A stretch of 64,000 bases of DNA. It comes from Smaragdicoccus niigatensis DSM 44881 = NBRC 103563. GTDB lineage: Bacteria > Actinomycetota > Actinomycetes > Mycobacteriales > Mycobacteriaceae. The position numbers and the translations under genes were made by a program. Below are positions 19,161-28,161 of this stretch, piece by piece; position 1 is the stretch's first letter, and each line of letters starts with the position of its first letter. The DNA is taken from the NCBI RefSeq assembly GCF_000380645.1, contig NZ_AQXZ01000016.1, forward strand, positions 310,001 to 374,000. Direction: 5' to 3'. Under the pieces are notes generated by a model. That model did not search any database, had not been told where the DNA came from, and saw only the letters and a program-made list of their open reading frames with translations.

Positions 19161-19904
19161 ATGTCGGTATCTCGAATCGATAGGGCCTACTACCTACTTG
19201 GTCTGCTTCTCATCGCCTCGGGCCTGTTCCACCTCGGGGTGTTCTTCATCTACGGCGGACCCTGGTTCGGGCCGGTGTCCTGGCGCAAGCCGACTACATT
19301 CGGCTTGTCGTTCGGCCTGACGCTCATCTCCGTCACGTGGGTCACGTCCTACCTGCACATCGGCAGGCGAGTGCGGGCTACCTTGCTCGGGGTCTTCGCC
19401 GCCGACTCATTCGTCGAGGTCGGTGGGATCACGCTGCAGGCCTGGCGCGGCAGACCCTCGCATCTGAACAGCGAGACGCCGTTCGACGCGGCGGTCTCGG
19501 CGACGCTGGCATTGGGCGGGTTCGTTCTGATCGCAGTGCTGACCGCGTTCGCGATCAACGCGTTTCGCCATCCACCGCGCGGTCCACAGGCCATGAGTGT
19601 CGCGGTACGGGCGGGCTTCGGAACGCTACTCATCGGTCTCGCCACTGGTGCGGGGATGATCGCCCGCGGCGTCGTGGTGAGCCGGGGCGGAGACCCACAG
19701 GCGGTGTACGACGCGATCGGCTTCCTCAAACCGGTCCACGGTGTCAGCCTGCACGGCGTCCTGGTGTTGCCGGTATTTGCCTGGATCATCGGTCGAACCC
19801 GACTGTCCGAGACATCTCAGTTGACGCTGGTCCGAGCGGCGGTAGGCGTCTACGCCCTCGCGATCGTCGGTGCGCTCTTCCTCACGATCGCTGCGGTCGT
19901 CTGA
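19161..19904 (+). CDS. Multipass membrane protein of unknown function
   Basis: A 247-residue protein with seven or so hydrophobic segments, starting MSVSRIDRAYYLLGLLLIAS. Charged loops are short; WRKPTTFGLSFGLTLISVTW is a recognisable loop-helix boundary. It resembles uncharacterised actinobacterial integral membrane proteins, but no named family is assigned. It follows cobS by 61 bases and precedes another membrane protein by 20 bases on the same strand, so the two may form an operon. Confidence 0.7.
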   Translation: MSVSRIDRAYYLLGLLLIASGLFHLGVFFIYGGPWFGPVSWRKPTTFGLSFGLTLISVTWVTSYLHIGRRVRATLLGVFAADSFVEVGGITLQAWRGRPSHLNSETPFDAAVSATLALGGFVLIAVLTAFAINAFRHPPRGPQAMSVAVRAGFGTLLIGLATGAGMIARGVVVSRGGDPQAVYDAIGFLKPVHGVSLHGVLVLPVFAWIIGRTRLSETSQLTLVRAAVGVYALAIVGALFLTIAAVV

Positions 19905-19924
19905 AACTGCCATACGATGCGATC

Positions 19925-20548
19925 ATGATGCGCGCCGCGGGACTGTGCTGGGTCGCGAGCCTGCTCTATTTCCCGGTCAGTCTCGTGGTCGCGATGCAGT
20001 GGGATCCCGCCTACAGCGTCCGGGACAACTTCATCAGCGACCTCGCGGTGACGAGCTGCGGTGAGTTCCCGCAGCGCGGCGGAGTGTGCTCGCCATGGCA
20101 CGCGCTGATGAACGTCAACCTCTTCGTGGTCGGCCTGTTCATCGCGGCGGGCGCTGGCCTGTGGTTCTGGCGAGCCACCGGCCGCGCACGGATTCCCTTG
20201 GCCGGCTTTGTCATTGCCGGGCTGGCCAATTCGTTGATCGGCATCTTTCCGCTGGACGCGGACCCCGGACCGCATACGGCGGCAGCGACCACATTCCTCA
20301 TCGTGCATGTTCTGTCGATGATCGGGCTCGCCGTCATTTTTCGGGCACATCGCACTTTCGTGCTGTGGACCGGCCTGTGGGTCGCGGTGTCACTCATCGG
20401 CACCGCGGCCCTACAGACCGGCAGTCATTTCGGCCTCGGAATCGGGACGTCAGAACGACTCGCGCTCGATGTTCTTGCGATCTGGCGAGCGGGAGTCGGT
20501 CTGGCGTTGATCCGCGGGATTACCTTGGGTGAGCGCCGCCTGACGTAG
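19925..20548 (+). CDS. DUF998 family membrane protein
   Basis: A 207-residue protein with six hydrophobic segments and DUF998 features. These include the loop FISDLAVTSCG after the first helices, PWHALMNVNLFVVG, and IGIFPLDADPG with two acidic residues at a membrane boundary. Function is unknown. Tandem ATG codons at 19925 and 19928 make the exact start ambiguous by one residue. The last 29 bases overlap the convergent helicase gene. Confidence 0.8.
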   Translation: MMRAAGLCWVASLLYFPVSLVVAMQWDPAYSVRDNFISDLAVTSCGEFPQRGGVCSPWHALMNVNLFVVGLFIAAGAGLWFWRATGRARIPLAGFVIAGLANSLIGIFPLDADPGPHTAAATTFLIVHVLSMIGLAVIFRAHRTFVLWTGLWVAVSLIGTAALQTGSHFGLGIGTSERLALDVLAIWRAGVGLALIRGITLGERRLT

Positions 20549-21920
20549 CGCTACGGCGGCGGTTTCCCTGCCCCGACCGAGTCTGGCCCACGTTCGAAGT
20601 GCGAGTCTGGTGCCCCTGCCCGGAGCGACCCTGACCGCCCGAACGGCTCTGTCCACCCGAGCGATGCTGGCGCGGGCGCGCAGCCTCACCGGACAGTCCG
20701 ACCTTGGCCGGCTTGACCGGTGCAGCCTGCACCGGCGACGGCTTCACCTTGGGGGCGACTTCGCCAACAAGCTTCAGCACGTGCTCGTGGTTCGGTGTCA
20801 CCTGAACCGACGCGACCTTGATCGCAGCCTTGCGCATGACATCCGCGACGTCGCGGCGCTGTTCCGGCAGGACGATGGTGACGACGTCACCGGCGCTGCC
20901 CGCACGCGCGGTACGGCCGGAGCGGTGCAGGTAGGCCTTGTGCTCAGCCGGCGGATCAACGTGAACGACGAGTTCGACGTCATCGACGTGCACACCGCGA
21001 GCTGCGACGTCGGTCGCGACGAGAACACGCGCTTCGCCCGCAGTGAACGCGGCCAGGTTCCGGTCGCGAGCGTTCTGCGACAGGTTGCCGTGCAGATCGA
21101 CGGCCGGAATGCCGGCCAAGGTCAGCTGCCGCGCGAGGTTCTTCGCCTGGTGCTTGGTGCGCATGAACAGAATCCGGCGGCCGGTTCCCGACGCGAGAGT
21201 CTGCACGAGCAGCTTCTTCGCCTCCGCGGACGGCACGTCGAAAACGTGGTGGGTCATCGCCGGTACGGCGGCCTGGGGCTCGTCGACCGAGTGCATGACC
21301 GGGTTGTGGAGGAATCGCTTGACCAGCTTGTCGACGCCGTTGTCGAGCGTCGCGGAGAACAGCAGGCGCTGGCCGCCGACCGGGGTGGCGTTGAGAAGCC
21401 GGGTGACGCCGGGGAGGAAGCCCAGGTCAGCCATGTGATCGGCCTCGTCGAGGACGGTGATCTCGATGGCTTCGAGCGAGACGAGGTGCTGACGGATCAG
21501 GTCCTCGAGACGACCGGGGCACGCGATGATGATGTCGGCGCCGGACCGGAGCGCCTGAACCTGACGGTTCTGCGAAACGCCGCCGAAGATCGTGGTGACG
21601 GTCAGTCCGGTGGCGCTCGCCAGCGGCTCGACGACGGCAGCGATCTGGGTGGCAAGCTCGCGGGTCGGTGCGAGAACCATGGCGCGGGGCTGGCCGCCAG
21701 CGCGGCGACGCGGCGCGCCGGCGAGCTTGCTGACCACCGGAATGGCGAAGGCAAGAGTCTTGCCGCTTCCGGTCCGCCCGCGGCCGAGCACGTCGCGTCC
21801 AGCGAGCGAGTCCGGCAGGGTGTCGGCCTGGATGGGGAACGCCGTCGTCAGCCCGCCGTTGGCGAGGGCTTTGACGATGGGCTCGCGCACACCAAGGTCG
21901 GCGAAAGTGGTGGTTGTCAT
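20520..21920 (-). CDS. DEAD-box ATP-dependent RNA helicase
   Basis: A 466-residue RNA helicase, likely acting in ribosome assembly or RNA decay (RhlE/DeaD type). It shows the Q-motif region FADLGVREPIVKALANGGL, Walker A GRTGSGKT, DEAD motif VLDEADHMADLGF, SAT in LLFSATLD, and HRSGRTARAGSAGD. The C-terminal tail from about residue 390 is Gly/Arg/Ser-rich (SGGQSRSGGQGRSGQGH), typical of RNA-binding tails. ATG at 21920 begins the homologous part. About 245 bases upstream carry no gene and could be a long leader, as seen for cold-responsive helicases. Confidence 0.92.
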   Translation of the reverse strand: MTTTTFADLGVREPIVKALANGGLTTAFPIQADTLPDSLAGRDVLGRGRTGSGKTLAFAIPVVSKLAGAPRRRAGGQPRAMVLAPTRELATQIAAVVEPLASATGLTVTTIFGGVSQNRQVQALRSGADIIIACPGRLEDLIRQHLVSLEAIEITVLDEADHMADLGFLPGVTRLLNATPVGGQRLLFSATLDNGVDKLVKRFLHNPVMHSVDEPQAAVPAMTHHVFDVPSAEAKKLLVQTLASGTGRRILFMRTKHQAKNLARQLTLAGIPAVDLHGNLSQNARDRNLAAFTAGEARVLVATDVAARGVHVDDVELVVHVDPPAEHKAYLHRSGRTARAGSAGDVVTIVLPEQRRDVADVMRKAAIKVASVQVTPNHEHVLKLVGEVAPKVKPSPVQAAPVKPAKVGLSGEAARPRQHRSGGQSRSGGQGRSGQGHQTRTSNVGQTRSGQGNRRRSATSGGAHPR

Positions 21921-22165
21921 ACGGGGTTTGAGTGCCTTTCCGGCATCGGGTGCGCCCGTCATCGCTGATGCGGGCACAAGTGGCGAGATTGGCGGTGGCC
22001 AATATCGATCGCCGCAAAAGAGCTTGTGCCACGCGGCCGAAAAGCCGGTGCGAGAGGAAGCAATCCACGACGGGAAGGGCGCGATAAACGCGCTCCGTCG
22101 ATGTAAGAGTACCTTGAACCGCCGCCAGAACCCGAATCTGTGATCTGGATCGCTCGAGACGTGCT

Positions 22166-22708
22166 CTAAACCCGGCGTCCGATGAAGGCCATCAGGTGCT
22201 CGTGCGGCGGTGCGTCGTCTGCCACCGGCATGGCCGGCCCATAGTGCCCCGAGGTGCGGAGCATCGCCTCGATCGGCCGCATTCCGGCGAGCAACTGCGC
22301 CGAGTACTCGGCGTCGAGAGTCTCATCCTGGGCGGTCGCCCGCGCGAGGTCCCACGTGTGCATGAAGACGTCGGACGTATAGAACTGGTCGATGATGTCG
22401 GCGAGGCGGCCAGTGCCGATCATCGGATGCGTGAACTGATCGTCGGCCGACCGTGCCAGCAATCCCTGCAGGTGCGCAACGTGCGACGCCCACGCATCGA
22501 CGGGCGAGGTCTCGTCGACGGGCGGTAGTTCGACTCCCCCGCTCGCGAGGAATCCGCGAATCCAGGTGATCAAGTGATCGACGACGTCCCGCGCGACCCA
22601 CCCCTCGACCGGCGCTGATGCATCCCAATCAGCAGTGCCTTCGACCCGCTCGGTGAACGTCGCCACGATCTCGTCGAATCGCTGGACCGGATCGGGCGAG
22701 AACGCCAT
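22166..22708 (-). CDS. TIGR03086-type DinB/mycothiol-dependent family protein
   Basis: A 180-residue helical-bundle protein. Signatures include WDASAPVEGWVARDVVDHLI near residue 28 and FYTSDVFMHTWDLARATAQD near residue 110. These hold the conserved histidines that bind metal in the mycothiol maleylpyruvate isomerase/DinB fold. Family members include mycothiol-dependent enzymes and many of unknown role. The ATG at 22708 fits the family N-terminus. It is divergent from the nitroreductase-like gene. Confidence 0.8.
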   Translation of the reverse strand: MAFSPDPVQRFDEIVATFTERVEGTADWDASAPVEGWVARDVVDHLITWIRGFLASGGVELPPVDETSPVDAWASHVAHLQGLLARSADDQFTHPMIGTGRLADIIDQFYTSDVFMHTWDLARATAQDETLDAEYSAQLLAGMRPIEAMLRTSGHYGPAMPVADDAPPHEHLMAFIGRRV

Positions 22709-22822
22709 CGGTATCACTCCTAGAGAACTCGCGTCACGACGCGTGGCACGACCACGAGCAGCGTAACGTCCCCTCGTAGAACTGCCATGGCGTACGGAAC
22801 CAACAGGATTGGTGGCTGACAC

Positions 22823-23254
22823 ATGAACCCGATTGCGAAGAAGTTGATGGCCACCGCGAACAAGGCGGCGTCGGGTCTGTACCGCACGACGAACGGAAAA
22901 GTCGGTGGGTCGGTCCGGGGTCAAAAGGTCTTGATCCTCACTGTGCCCGGCCGCAAATCCGGTCAGCCGCGCAGCGTTCCGCTGGCCTACTTCGAGCACG
23001 GCGGTAACTACCTGGTCGTCGGGTCTGCGGGCGGAATGAAAGACGAACCCGACTGGATGAAGAATCTGGCCGCCGTATCGACCGCGTCGGTGCAGATCGG
23101 CGACTCGACCACCGCTGTTGCCGTGCGCATCGCCGCCGAACCGGAGCGGGCACTTCTCTGGCACGACGTGGTGCTGGCCAGGGCGCCGTTCTTCGCCGAC
23201 TACCAGCGCAAGACCGATCGAACTCTCCGGATCGGCGTTCTGACGCCGCAATAG
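22823..23254 (+). CDS. Deazaflavin (F420)-dependent nitroreductase-family protein
   Basis: A 143-residue protein of the Ddn/DUF385 split-beta-barrel family, whose characterised members bind F420 and reduce nitroimidazoles, quinones or aflatoxins. Family motifs are LILTVPGRKSGQPRSVPLAY near residue 37 and NYLVVGSAGGMKDEPDWMKN near residue 62. The N-terminal amphipathic stretch (NPIAKKLMATANKAASGLY) resembles the membrane-association region of Ddn. Substrate is not assigned. It lies just upstream of the AraC regulator gene on the same strand (12-base gap) and may share its transcript. Confidence 0.85.
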   Translation: MNPIAKKLMATANKAASGLYRTTNGKVGGSVRGQKVLILTVPGRKSGQPRSVPLAYFEHGGNYLVVGSAGGMKDEPDWMKNLAAVSTASVQIGDSTTAVAVRIAAEPERALLWHDVVLARAPFFADYQRKTDRTLRIGVLTPQ

Positions 23255-23266
23255 ACTTCACTCCAC

Positions 23267-24286
23267 ATGGTCGACCTCGACATCCCCCGCCCGCCGACGA
23301 GCATCATCACCCTGATGCGGCTCGCGGCCGAGCGTGACGTTCGCCCGGAATCTCTTTTCACCGGCACGAGGCTCAGTGCGCGTGCAGTGAAAAAGCCCGG
23401 CGCCGAAGTCACCGCTCGGCAGGAACTGCGCTTCATCGCCAATCTGCTCGAAGAACTCGACGACCCGGAAGCCCTGGGCGTCGAGGCGGGAAATCACTAT
23501 CACCTCACCATTTATGGAATCTTCGGGTTCGCGCTGGTCAGCAGCCCGAGTCTGCGGAGTGCGATCGACGTGGGGCTCCGATATGTCGACCTCTCCTTCG
23601 CGATGCACAAGATCCATTCGCGGGAAGCCGGCGGTGAATTCCACTTCGTACTCGACCCCACCGGGATCCCCCGCCGCCTCCAGCGATTCTGTATCGAACG
23701 GACGGCGTCGTCGATCCGGACGATTCACCGTGAACTCGCGGGTCCCGACCTTCCGAACATGCCGGCGCGCTTTGCCTTTCCCCCACCGAAGGACATCACG
23801 CCCTACGTCGACGCCTTCGGGGTCGAACCGGAATTCAATGCCGACGACAGCACGGTCGCGCTGCCAATGCAGCTTCTGGACGAACCGTTGCCGCAGGGCA
23901 ACGAATACACCGCCGCGGCCACGCAACAGCAGTGCCGACAGCTTCTCGAGGAACGTCGACGCCGCACCGGGCTGTCCGGACAGGTTCGCGACCTGATGTT
24001 GTCCCGGCCGTCCGATCCGCCGAATGCGGACCAGATCGCCGCCGAGCTCGCGATGAGCCCCCGCACCCTTCGGCATCGACTCGCGGTGGAAGGAACGTCG
24101 TACCGCGAACTCCTCGATGAGATCCGCCAGCGACTGGCGGAGGAAATGCTCCTGACCGCGCGTTTGACGGTCGCGGAAACCGCTCAGCGTCTTGGCTATT
24201 TGGAGTTGTCGAGCTTCTCCCAGGCATTCCGTCGCTGGTACGGGATGAGTCCGCGCGAATTCCGAACGAGCCACATCGGCGCTTGA
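23267..24286 (+). CDS. AraC family transcriptional regulator (VirS/OruR-like)
   Basis: A 339-residue activator-type regulator. The N-terminal 200 residues match the Arabinose_bd-type sensor of the OruR/VirS group (ALGVEAGNHYHLTIYGIFGF). The C-terminal AraC domain spans about residues 240-335 (IAAELAMSPRTLRHRLAVEG, then VAETAQRLGYLELSSFSQAF and FRRWYGMSPREFR). In M. tuberculosis a member of this group, VirS, controls the divergent mymA operon. Here it lies 1.5 kb upstream of a similar monooxygenase operon on the same strand, so it is a good candidate activator of that operon, though this is inference. Confidence 0.87.
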   Translation: MVDLDIPRPPTSIITLMRLAAERDVRPESLFTGTRLSARAVKKPGAEVTARQELRFIANLLEELDDPEALGVEAGNHYHLTIYGIFGFALVSSPSLRSAIDVGLRYVDLSFAMHKIHSREAGGEFHFVLDPTGIPRRLQRFCIERTASSIRTIHRELAGPDLPNMPARFAFPPPKDITPYVDAFGVEPEFNADDSTVALPMQLLDEPLPQGNEYTAAATQQQCRQLLEERRRRTGLSGQVRDLMLSRPSDPPNADQIAAELAMSPRTLRHRLAVEGTSYRELLDEIRQRLAEEMLLTARLTVAETAQRLGYLELSSFSQAFRRWYGMSPREFRTSHIGA

Positions 24287-24318
24287 TTCCCCTTGCGGAT
24301 AGCCTCGGTCGCGACTAA

Positions 24319-24340
24319 CGTACAACCATGTGGTTGTACG
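24319..24340. promoter_or_regulatory. Perfect palindromic operator overlapping the ArsR-family start codon
   Basis: CGTACAACCA and TGGTTGTACG form an exact ten-base inverted repeat around a two-base centre. It covers the GTG start of the ArsR-type regulator. ArsR-family repressors bind such short dyads and commonly repress their own promoter. The overlap with the start codon suggests a leaderless transcript or a start slightly further downstream. Confidence 0.65.
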
Positions 24341-24680
24341 TTTGAATTTGAGCGACGCGGAAGTCGACCGCATCTTCCGCGCACTCGCCGACGCAACCCG
24401 ACGCGACATCATCGCTCGGGTCCTGGGCGGGGAACCGATCTCGGTGTCCGCACTCGCGGAGCGCTACGACATGTCGTTCGCGGCAGTCCAGAAGCACGTC
24501 GCCGTGCTGGAGGGAGCAGGACTCGTGTCGAAAGAAACCAGCGGCCGAGAACGCTTGGTCCGCGGCAACCCGGAACGACTCGCGAAGGCGCGAGCACTTC
24601 TCGTCCAACTCGAAAACCTTTGGCGCGCACGGTTCAGCCAGCTGGACGCCGTGCTCGCAGAAACCGATTCCAAGGAGTAA
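24330..24680 (+). CDS. ArsR family transcriptional regulator
   Basis: A 116-residue winged-helix repressor: DRIFRALADATRRDIIARVL at the N-terminus and recognition region ISVSALAERYDMSFAAVQKH. It lacks the metal-binding CxC motif of metal-sensing ArsR proteins. It therefore fits the group paired with SRPBCC (AHSA1) genes, whose ligand is usually unknown. The GTG at 24330 lies inside a perfect palindrome, so the transcript is likely leaderless. It is followed after five bases by the SRPBCC gene, with AGGAG before that gene's start. The two are one operon. Confidence 0.88.
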   Translation: MVVRLNLSDAEVDRIFRALADATRRDIIARVLGGEPISVSALAERYDMSFAAVQKHVAVLEGAGLVSKETSGRERLVRGNPERLAKARALLVQLENLWRARFSQLDAVLAETDSKE

Positions 24681-24685
24681 TCACC

Positions 24686-25663
24686 ATGCCCATCTCATCG
24701 GTCACCTCGAATCCGGAGAACCTGACCCTCACCGTGATCGGCGACTACGCGGTCTCGCTGACGCGCCTCTGGGATGCCTGGACGGACCCGCGCAAGCTCG
24801 AGAAGTTCTGGGGACCGCAGACCTGGCCCGCGACGTTCACCCGGCACGACATGGCCGCCGGCGGACAGTCGGCGTACTACATGACCGGCCCAGAAGGTGA
24901 GACCGCGCACGGTTGGTGGCGTTTCCTCACCGTCGAGCCGTCCAAGCTCGTCGAGATCGAAGACGGTTTCGCGCACCCCGATGGCACGCCGAACGACACC
25001 CTGCCGACCACGCGCTTCTCGGTCTCGTTCGAAGAGACCGAGAGCGGCTCGCGATTCACGATCCTGACCTCGTTCTCGAGCATCGAGGACATGGAGCAGC
25101 TGACGAAGATGGGCATGGTCGAGGGTATGCAGGACGCGCTCAGCCAACTCGATGCCGTGCTCGCCGACCTCGCGACCTTCTCCGCGAACCTGCCGACCCA
25201 CACGCAGATCCTCAGCGACACCCAGGTGCGCATCAGCCGGGTCATCAAGGGCACGGTCGAGCAGGTGTGGCGCGCACACCACGAGGCCGACCTCATCCGC
25301 CGCTGGATGCTCGGGCCGGACGGATGGACGATGCCGGTGTGCGAACCGGCCGCCGCCGTCGGCGAGACGTACCGCTGGGAGTGGGAGTCGACCGATGGGT
25401 CGAACCGCTTCGGTTTCGAGGGTGAACTCCTCGAGTTCGAGCCGCCGTACCGTGCGGTGACCACCGAGAAGATGATCGGTACTGATGGACCTACGACGAT
25501 CAACGAACTCACGCTGACGCCGGTTCAGGGCGGCACCCTGCTCGCCTACGTCGCGACCTACCCGAGCGCCGAGGTGCGGGACATGATCCTGGGCACCGGC
25601 ATGACGGACGGTATGGAGATCAGCTACCAGCGGATGGAGTCGGAGGTCCTCGCCGCTGCCTAG
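24686..25663 (+). CDS. Tandem SRPBCC (AHSA1-like) domain protein
   Basis: A 325-residue protein built of two START-like hydrophobic-ligand-binding domains in tandem. Domain one spans about residues 15-155 (RLWDAWTDPRKLEKFWGPQT, LVEIEDGFAHPDG). Domain two spans about residues 172-322 (VWRAHHEADLIRRWMLGPDG, GGTLLAYVATYPSAEVRDMI). Most ArsR-linked partners have one such domain, so this is a duplicated or fused form. Binding of lipid or aromatic ligand is plausible but unproven. A long inverted repeat lies just after the stop. Confidence 0.85.
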   Translation: MPISSVTSNPENLTLTVIGDYAVSLTRLWDAWTDPRKLEKFWGPQTWPATFTRHDMAAGGQSAYYMTGPEGETAHGWWRFLTVEPSKLVEIEDGFAHPDGTPNDTLPTTRFSVSFEETESGSRFTILTSFSSIEDMEQLTKMGMVEGMQDALSQLDAVLADLATFSANLPTHTQILSDTQVRISRVIKGTVEQVWRAHHEADLIRRWMLGPDGWTMPVCEPAAAVGETYRWEWESTDGSNRFGFEGELLEFEPPYRAVTTEKMIGTDGPTTINELTLTPVQGGTLLAYVATYPSAEVRDMILGTGMTDGMEISYQRMESEVLAAA

Positions 25664-25674
25664 CCTGATCTTCG

Positions 25675-25719
25675 AGTTACTCGTTCCGGCAGAGTCGATC
25701 TTTGCCGGAACGAGTAACT
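25675..25719. promoter_or_regulatory. 17-bp perfect inverted repeat upstream of the monooxygenase operon
   Basis: AGTTACTCGTTCCGGCA (25675-25691) and its exact complement (25703-25719) flank an 11-base loop. It could end the ArsR-SRPBCC transcript, but no T-tract follows. A 16-base part of it, TTGCCGGAACGAGTAA (25702-25717), recurs exactly at 38655-38670 ahead of the first wax synthase gene. A shared operator is therefore at least as likely as a terminator. Confidence 0.6.
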
Positions 25720-25807
25720 TAACCGCCATTTTCTGCCTGTTATCAGGTGTTTCTCGCCAATAGCGTGGTGTTCAACGTCAACAGACACCACTAGCGAGGG
25801 ACACACA

Positions 25808-27298
25808 ATGCGCGCATCCACAATGCCGTCGGTCGCGATCATCGGAACCGGCTTCGGCGGACTCGGAATGGCAATCCAGCTGAAGAAGGCTGGCATCACC
25901 GACCTGACGATCTTCGAGAAGGCCGCTGATGTCGGCGGTGTGTGGCGCGAAAACGACTACCCGGGCGCAGCGTGCGATGTTCCGTCGCACCTGTACTCGT
26001 TCTCCTTCGCCCCGAAGTCCGACTGGTCACGCCGCTTCGCACCGCAGGCCGAGATCTACCAGTACCTGCGCGACTCGGCGGACAAGTACGACGTCCGCAA
26101 GCACGTCCGTTTCCAGACCGAGGTTCGTGGCTCCGAGTTCGACGAGCGTGCCGGCGAATGGGTCATCTATCTCGCCGATGGCAGCACCCACCGCGCCAAC
26201 GTCCTCATCACCGCCACCGGCCAGCTGAGCCGCCCGGCGGTCCCGCGCATCCCCGGCATCGACTCGTTCGAGGGCGAGATCTTCCACTCCGCGACCTGGA
26301 ACCACGACTACGAGCTCGAGGGCAAGAAGGTCGCTGTCATCGGAACCGGCGCCTCGGCGATCCAGTTCATCCCGACCGTTGCCGAGAAATCGGCCCACAT
26401 GAAGCTCTTCCAGCGCGACGCGGCCTACGTCATCCCCAAGCCGGACTACGACTACTCGAAGTCCGCAAACGCGCTGTTCAAGCACGTTCCAGGTCTGCTC
26501 AAGCTCTCCCGCTGGGCCACCTACGCCGAGCTCGAACCGCGCGCTGCCGCCTTCGGCGACCTGCAGTTCCTCATGAAGCCGTTCCAGTGGAAGTTCCGCA
26601 GCTTCCTGGCTCAGGAGATCAAGGACCCCGAGCTGCGCGCCAAGCTCACGCCCAAGGACCCGATGGGCTGCAAGCGGATCCTGATGTCGAACGACTACTA
26701 CCGCGCGCTCGCTCGACCGAACGTCGACGTCGTCACCGACGGCATCGTGGAGATCCGACCGGAAGGACTCGTCACCGCCGATGGAACTCTCCACGCGGTC
26801 GACGCGATCGTCCTGGGCACCGGCTTCGCGGCAACTGACTTCCTCTCTCCGATGCAGGTCACAGGCCTCGACGGAGCCGGACTCAACGACGTGTGGCAGG
26901 AAGGCGCAGAGGCCCACCTCGGGATGACCGTCTCCGGTTTCCCGAACTTCTTCATGCTCTACGGCCCGAACACCAACCTGTCGCACAACTCGATCGTGTT
27001 CATGCTCGAGTCGCAGATCGCCTACGTTCGGCAGGCGATCGAGAAGCTAGCCGAAGAGAACCTCAAGTGGCTCGACGTGCGACCGGACGTGCAGTCCGAG
27101 TTCAACACCCGCATTCAGCGCAAGCTCGCCGACTCGGTGTGGGCGCAGGGCTGCAAGAGCTGGTACACCCACGCGAGCGGTAAGAACACCCAGAACTGGC
27201 CGGGATTCACCTTCTCGTACCGCGCGGCGACCCGCGTGCTCGACTCCTCCGACTTCGTCGCCCAGCCGAAGACCGCTCTGGTGCTGGTGAACGCATGA
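25808..27298 (+). CDS. Flavin-containing Baeyer-Villiger-type monooxygenase (MymA-like)
   Basis: FAD- and NADPH-dependent oxygenation of ketones or related lipids. The 496-residue protein has the N-terminal FAD motif IIGTGFGGLGMA (residues 11-22). It also has a BVMO-type fingerprint FEGEIFHSATWN and the NADPH motif IGTGASAIQFIP. NLSHNSIVFMLESQ and the C-terminal YRAATRVLDSSDF are typical of the mycobacterial MymA/EthA-like group. It heads a run of five genes with four-base stop/start overlaps. The natural substrate is unknown; MymA homologues influence mycolate and envelope composition. Confidence 0.9.
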   Translation: MRASTMPSVAIIGTGFGGLGMAIQLKKAGITDLTIFEKAADVGGVWRENDYPGAACDVPSHLYSFSFAPKSDWSRRFAPQAEIYQYLRDSADKYDVRKHVRFQTEVRGSEFDERAGEWVIYLADGSTHRANVLITATGQLSRPAVPRIPGIDSFEGEIFHSATWNHDYELEGKKVAVIGTGASAIQFIPTVAEKSAHMKLFQRDAAYVIPKPDYDYSKSANALFKHVPGLLKLSRWATYAELEPRAAAFGDLQFLMKPFQWKFRSFLAQEIKDPELRAKLTPKDPMGCKRILMSNDYYRALARPNVDVVTDGIVEIRPEGLVTADGTLHAVDAIVLGTGFAATDFLSPMQVTGLDGAGLNDVWQEGAEAHLGMTVSGFPNFFMLYGPNTNLSHNSIVFMLESQIAYVRQAIEKLAEENLKWLDVRPDVQSEFNTRIQRKLADSVWAQGCKSWYTHASGKNTQNWPGFTFSYRAATRVLDSSDFVAQPKTALVLVNA

Positions 27299-28161
27299 AC
27301 CGCCAGATCATGCGCGCGGTCGTGCGATCGGTCGTCCGGCCGGTCCTCGGCCCGAAGGTCCCCGTACGTTTTCAGCGTCGTCTGTTGAACGCCATGGGCC
27401 GGATCGCGATCCTCCCGCCGGGAACTCGCCGCGAACCCGCCGCACTCGGCGGTCGCCCGGCCGAGAAGCTGAGCCTTCCCGGCAGTGACGAAGGCGCGGC
27501 GATCCTTTACCTCCACGGCGGTGGCTACACCGTGGGATCGCCGGTCACGCACCGCGCACTCGCCGCACACATCGCCGAAGCCGCAGCGGTGCCGGTGTAC
27601 ACGCTCGACTACCGTCTCGCCCCCGAGCACCCCTTCCCGGCGGCCCTCGACGACGCCCTCGCGGCGTACCGCGAACTGCTCGCCTCGGGCCGGCGGGTCG
27701 CGGTCGCCGGTGACTCGGCGGGCGGCGGGCTCGCGCTTGCGCTGGTTCGCGTCCTGCTCGAGCAGCGTCTGCCGGCACCGGCCGGATTGGCACTCATCTC
27801 GCCGTGGGTCGACCTTCGCCTCGACCACGTCCGAGACGACTCGAACGATCCGATGTTGCGGCTGAGCTGGCTCAAAGCCTGCGCCGACCGCTATGCCGGG
27901 GACCTCTCCAACCCGAAGGTCTCCCCCATCCAGGCGTTCCTCGACGAGTTACCGCCGACGCTCGTTCAGGCCTCGGAGCACGAGATTCTGCGCGCAGACA
28001 TCGAACGATTCGTCACCCGAACCGATGCCGAGTACCGAGTTCTCGACGGTCTCTGGCATGTCACCCATCTCCACGCCGGCCTCGTTCCCGAGGCCACCGC
28101 AGCCACCTTCGACATCGGCCTCTTCCTCGGCCAGATCCTCCAGAAAGCAGTTGCTCAGTGA
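27295..28161 (+). CDS. Alpha/beta hydrolase, hormone-sensitive lipase type (LipR-like)
   Basis: A 288-residue carboxylesterase. It has the oxyanion motif LYLHGGGYTVGSP, the nucleophile elbow VAGDSAGGGLAL (Ser), and the late catalytic His region GLWHVTHLH. DYRLAPEHPFPAAL is diagnostic of the HSL family. Its ATG overlaps the monooxygenase stop (ATGA), and its own stop overlaps the ALDH start. A hydrolase cleaving the ester made by the upstream Baeyer-Villiger oxidation is the natural reading. The arrangement mirrors mymA-lipR in M. tuberculosis. Confidence 0.9.
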   Translation: MNRQIMRAVVRSVVRPVLGPKVPVRFQRRLLNAMGRIAILPPGTRREPAALGGRPAEKLSLPGSDEGAAILYLHGGGYTVGSPVTHRALAAHIAEAAAVPVYTLDYRLAPEHPFPAALDDALAAYRELLASGRRVAVAGDSAGGGLALALVRVLLEQRLPAPAGLALISPWVDLRLDHVRDDSNDPMLRLSWLKACADRYAGDLSNPKVSPIQAFLDELPPTLVQASEHEILRADIERFVTRTDAEYRVLDGLWHVTHLHAGLVPEATAATFDIGLFLGQILQKAVAQ

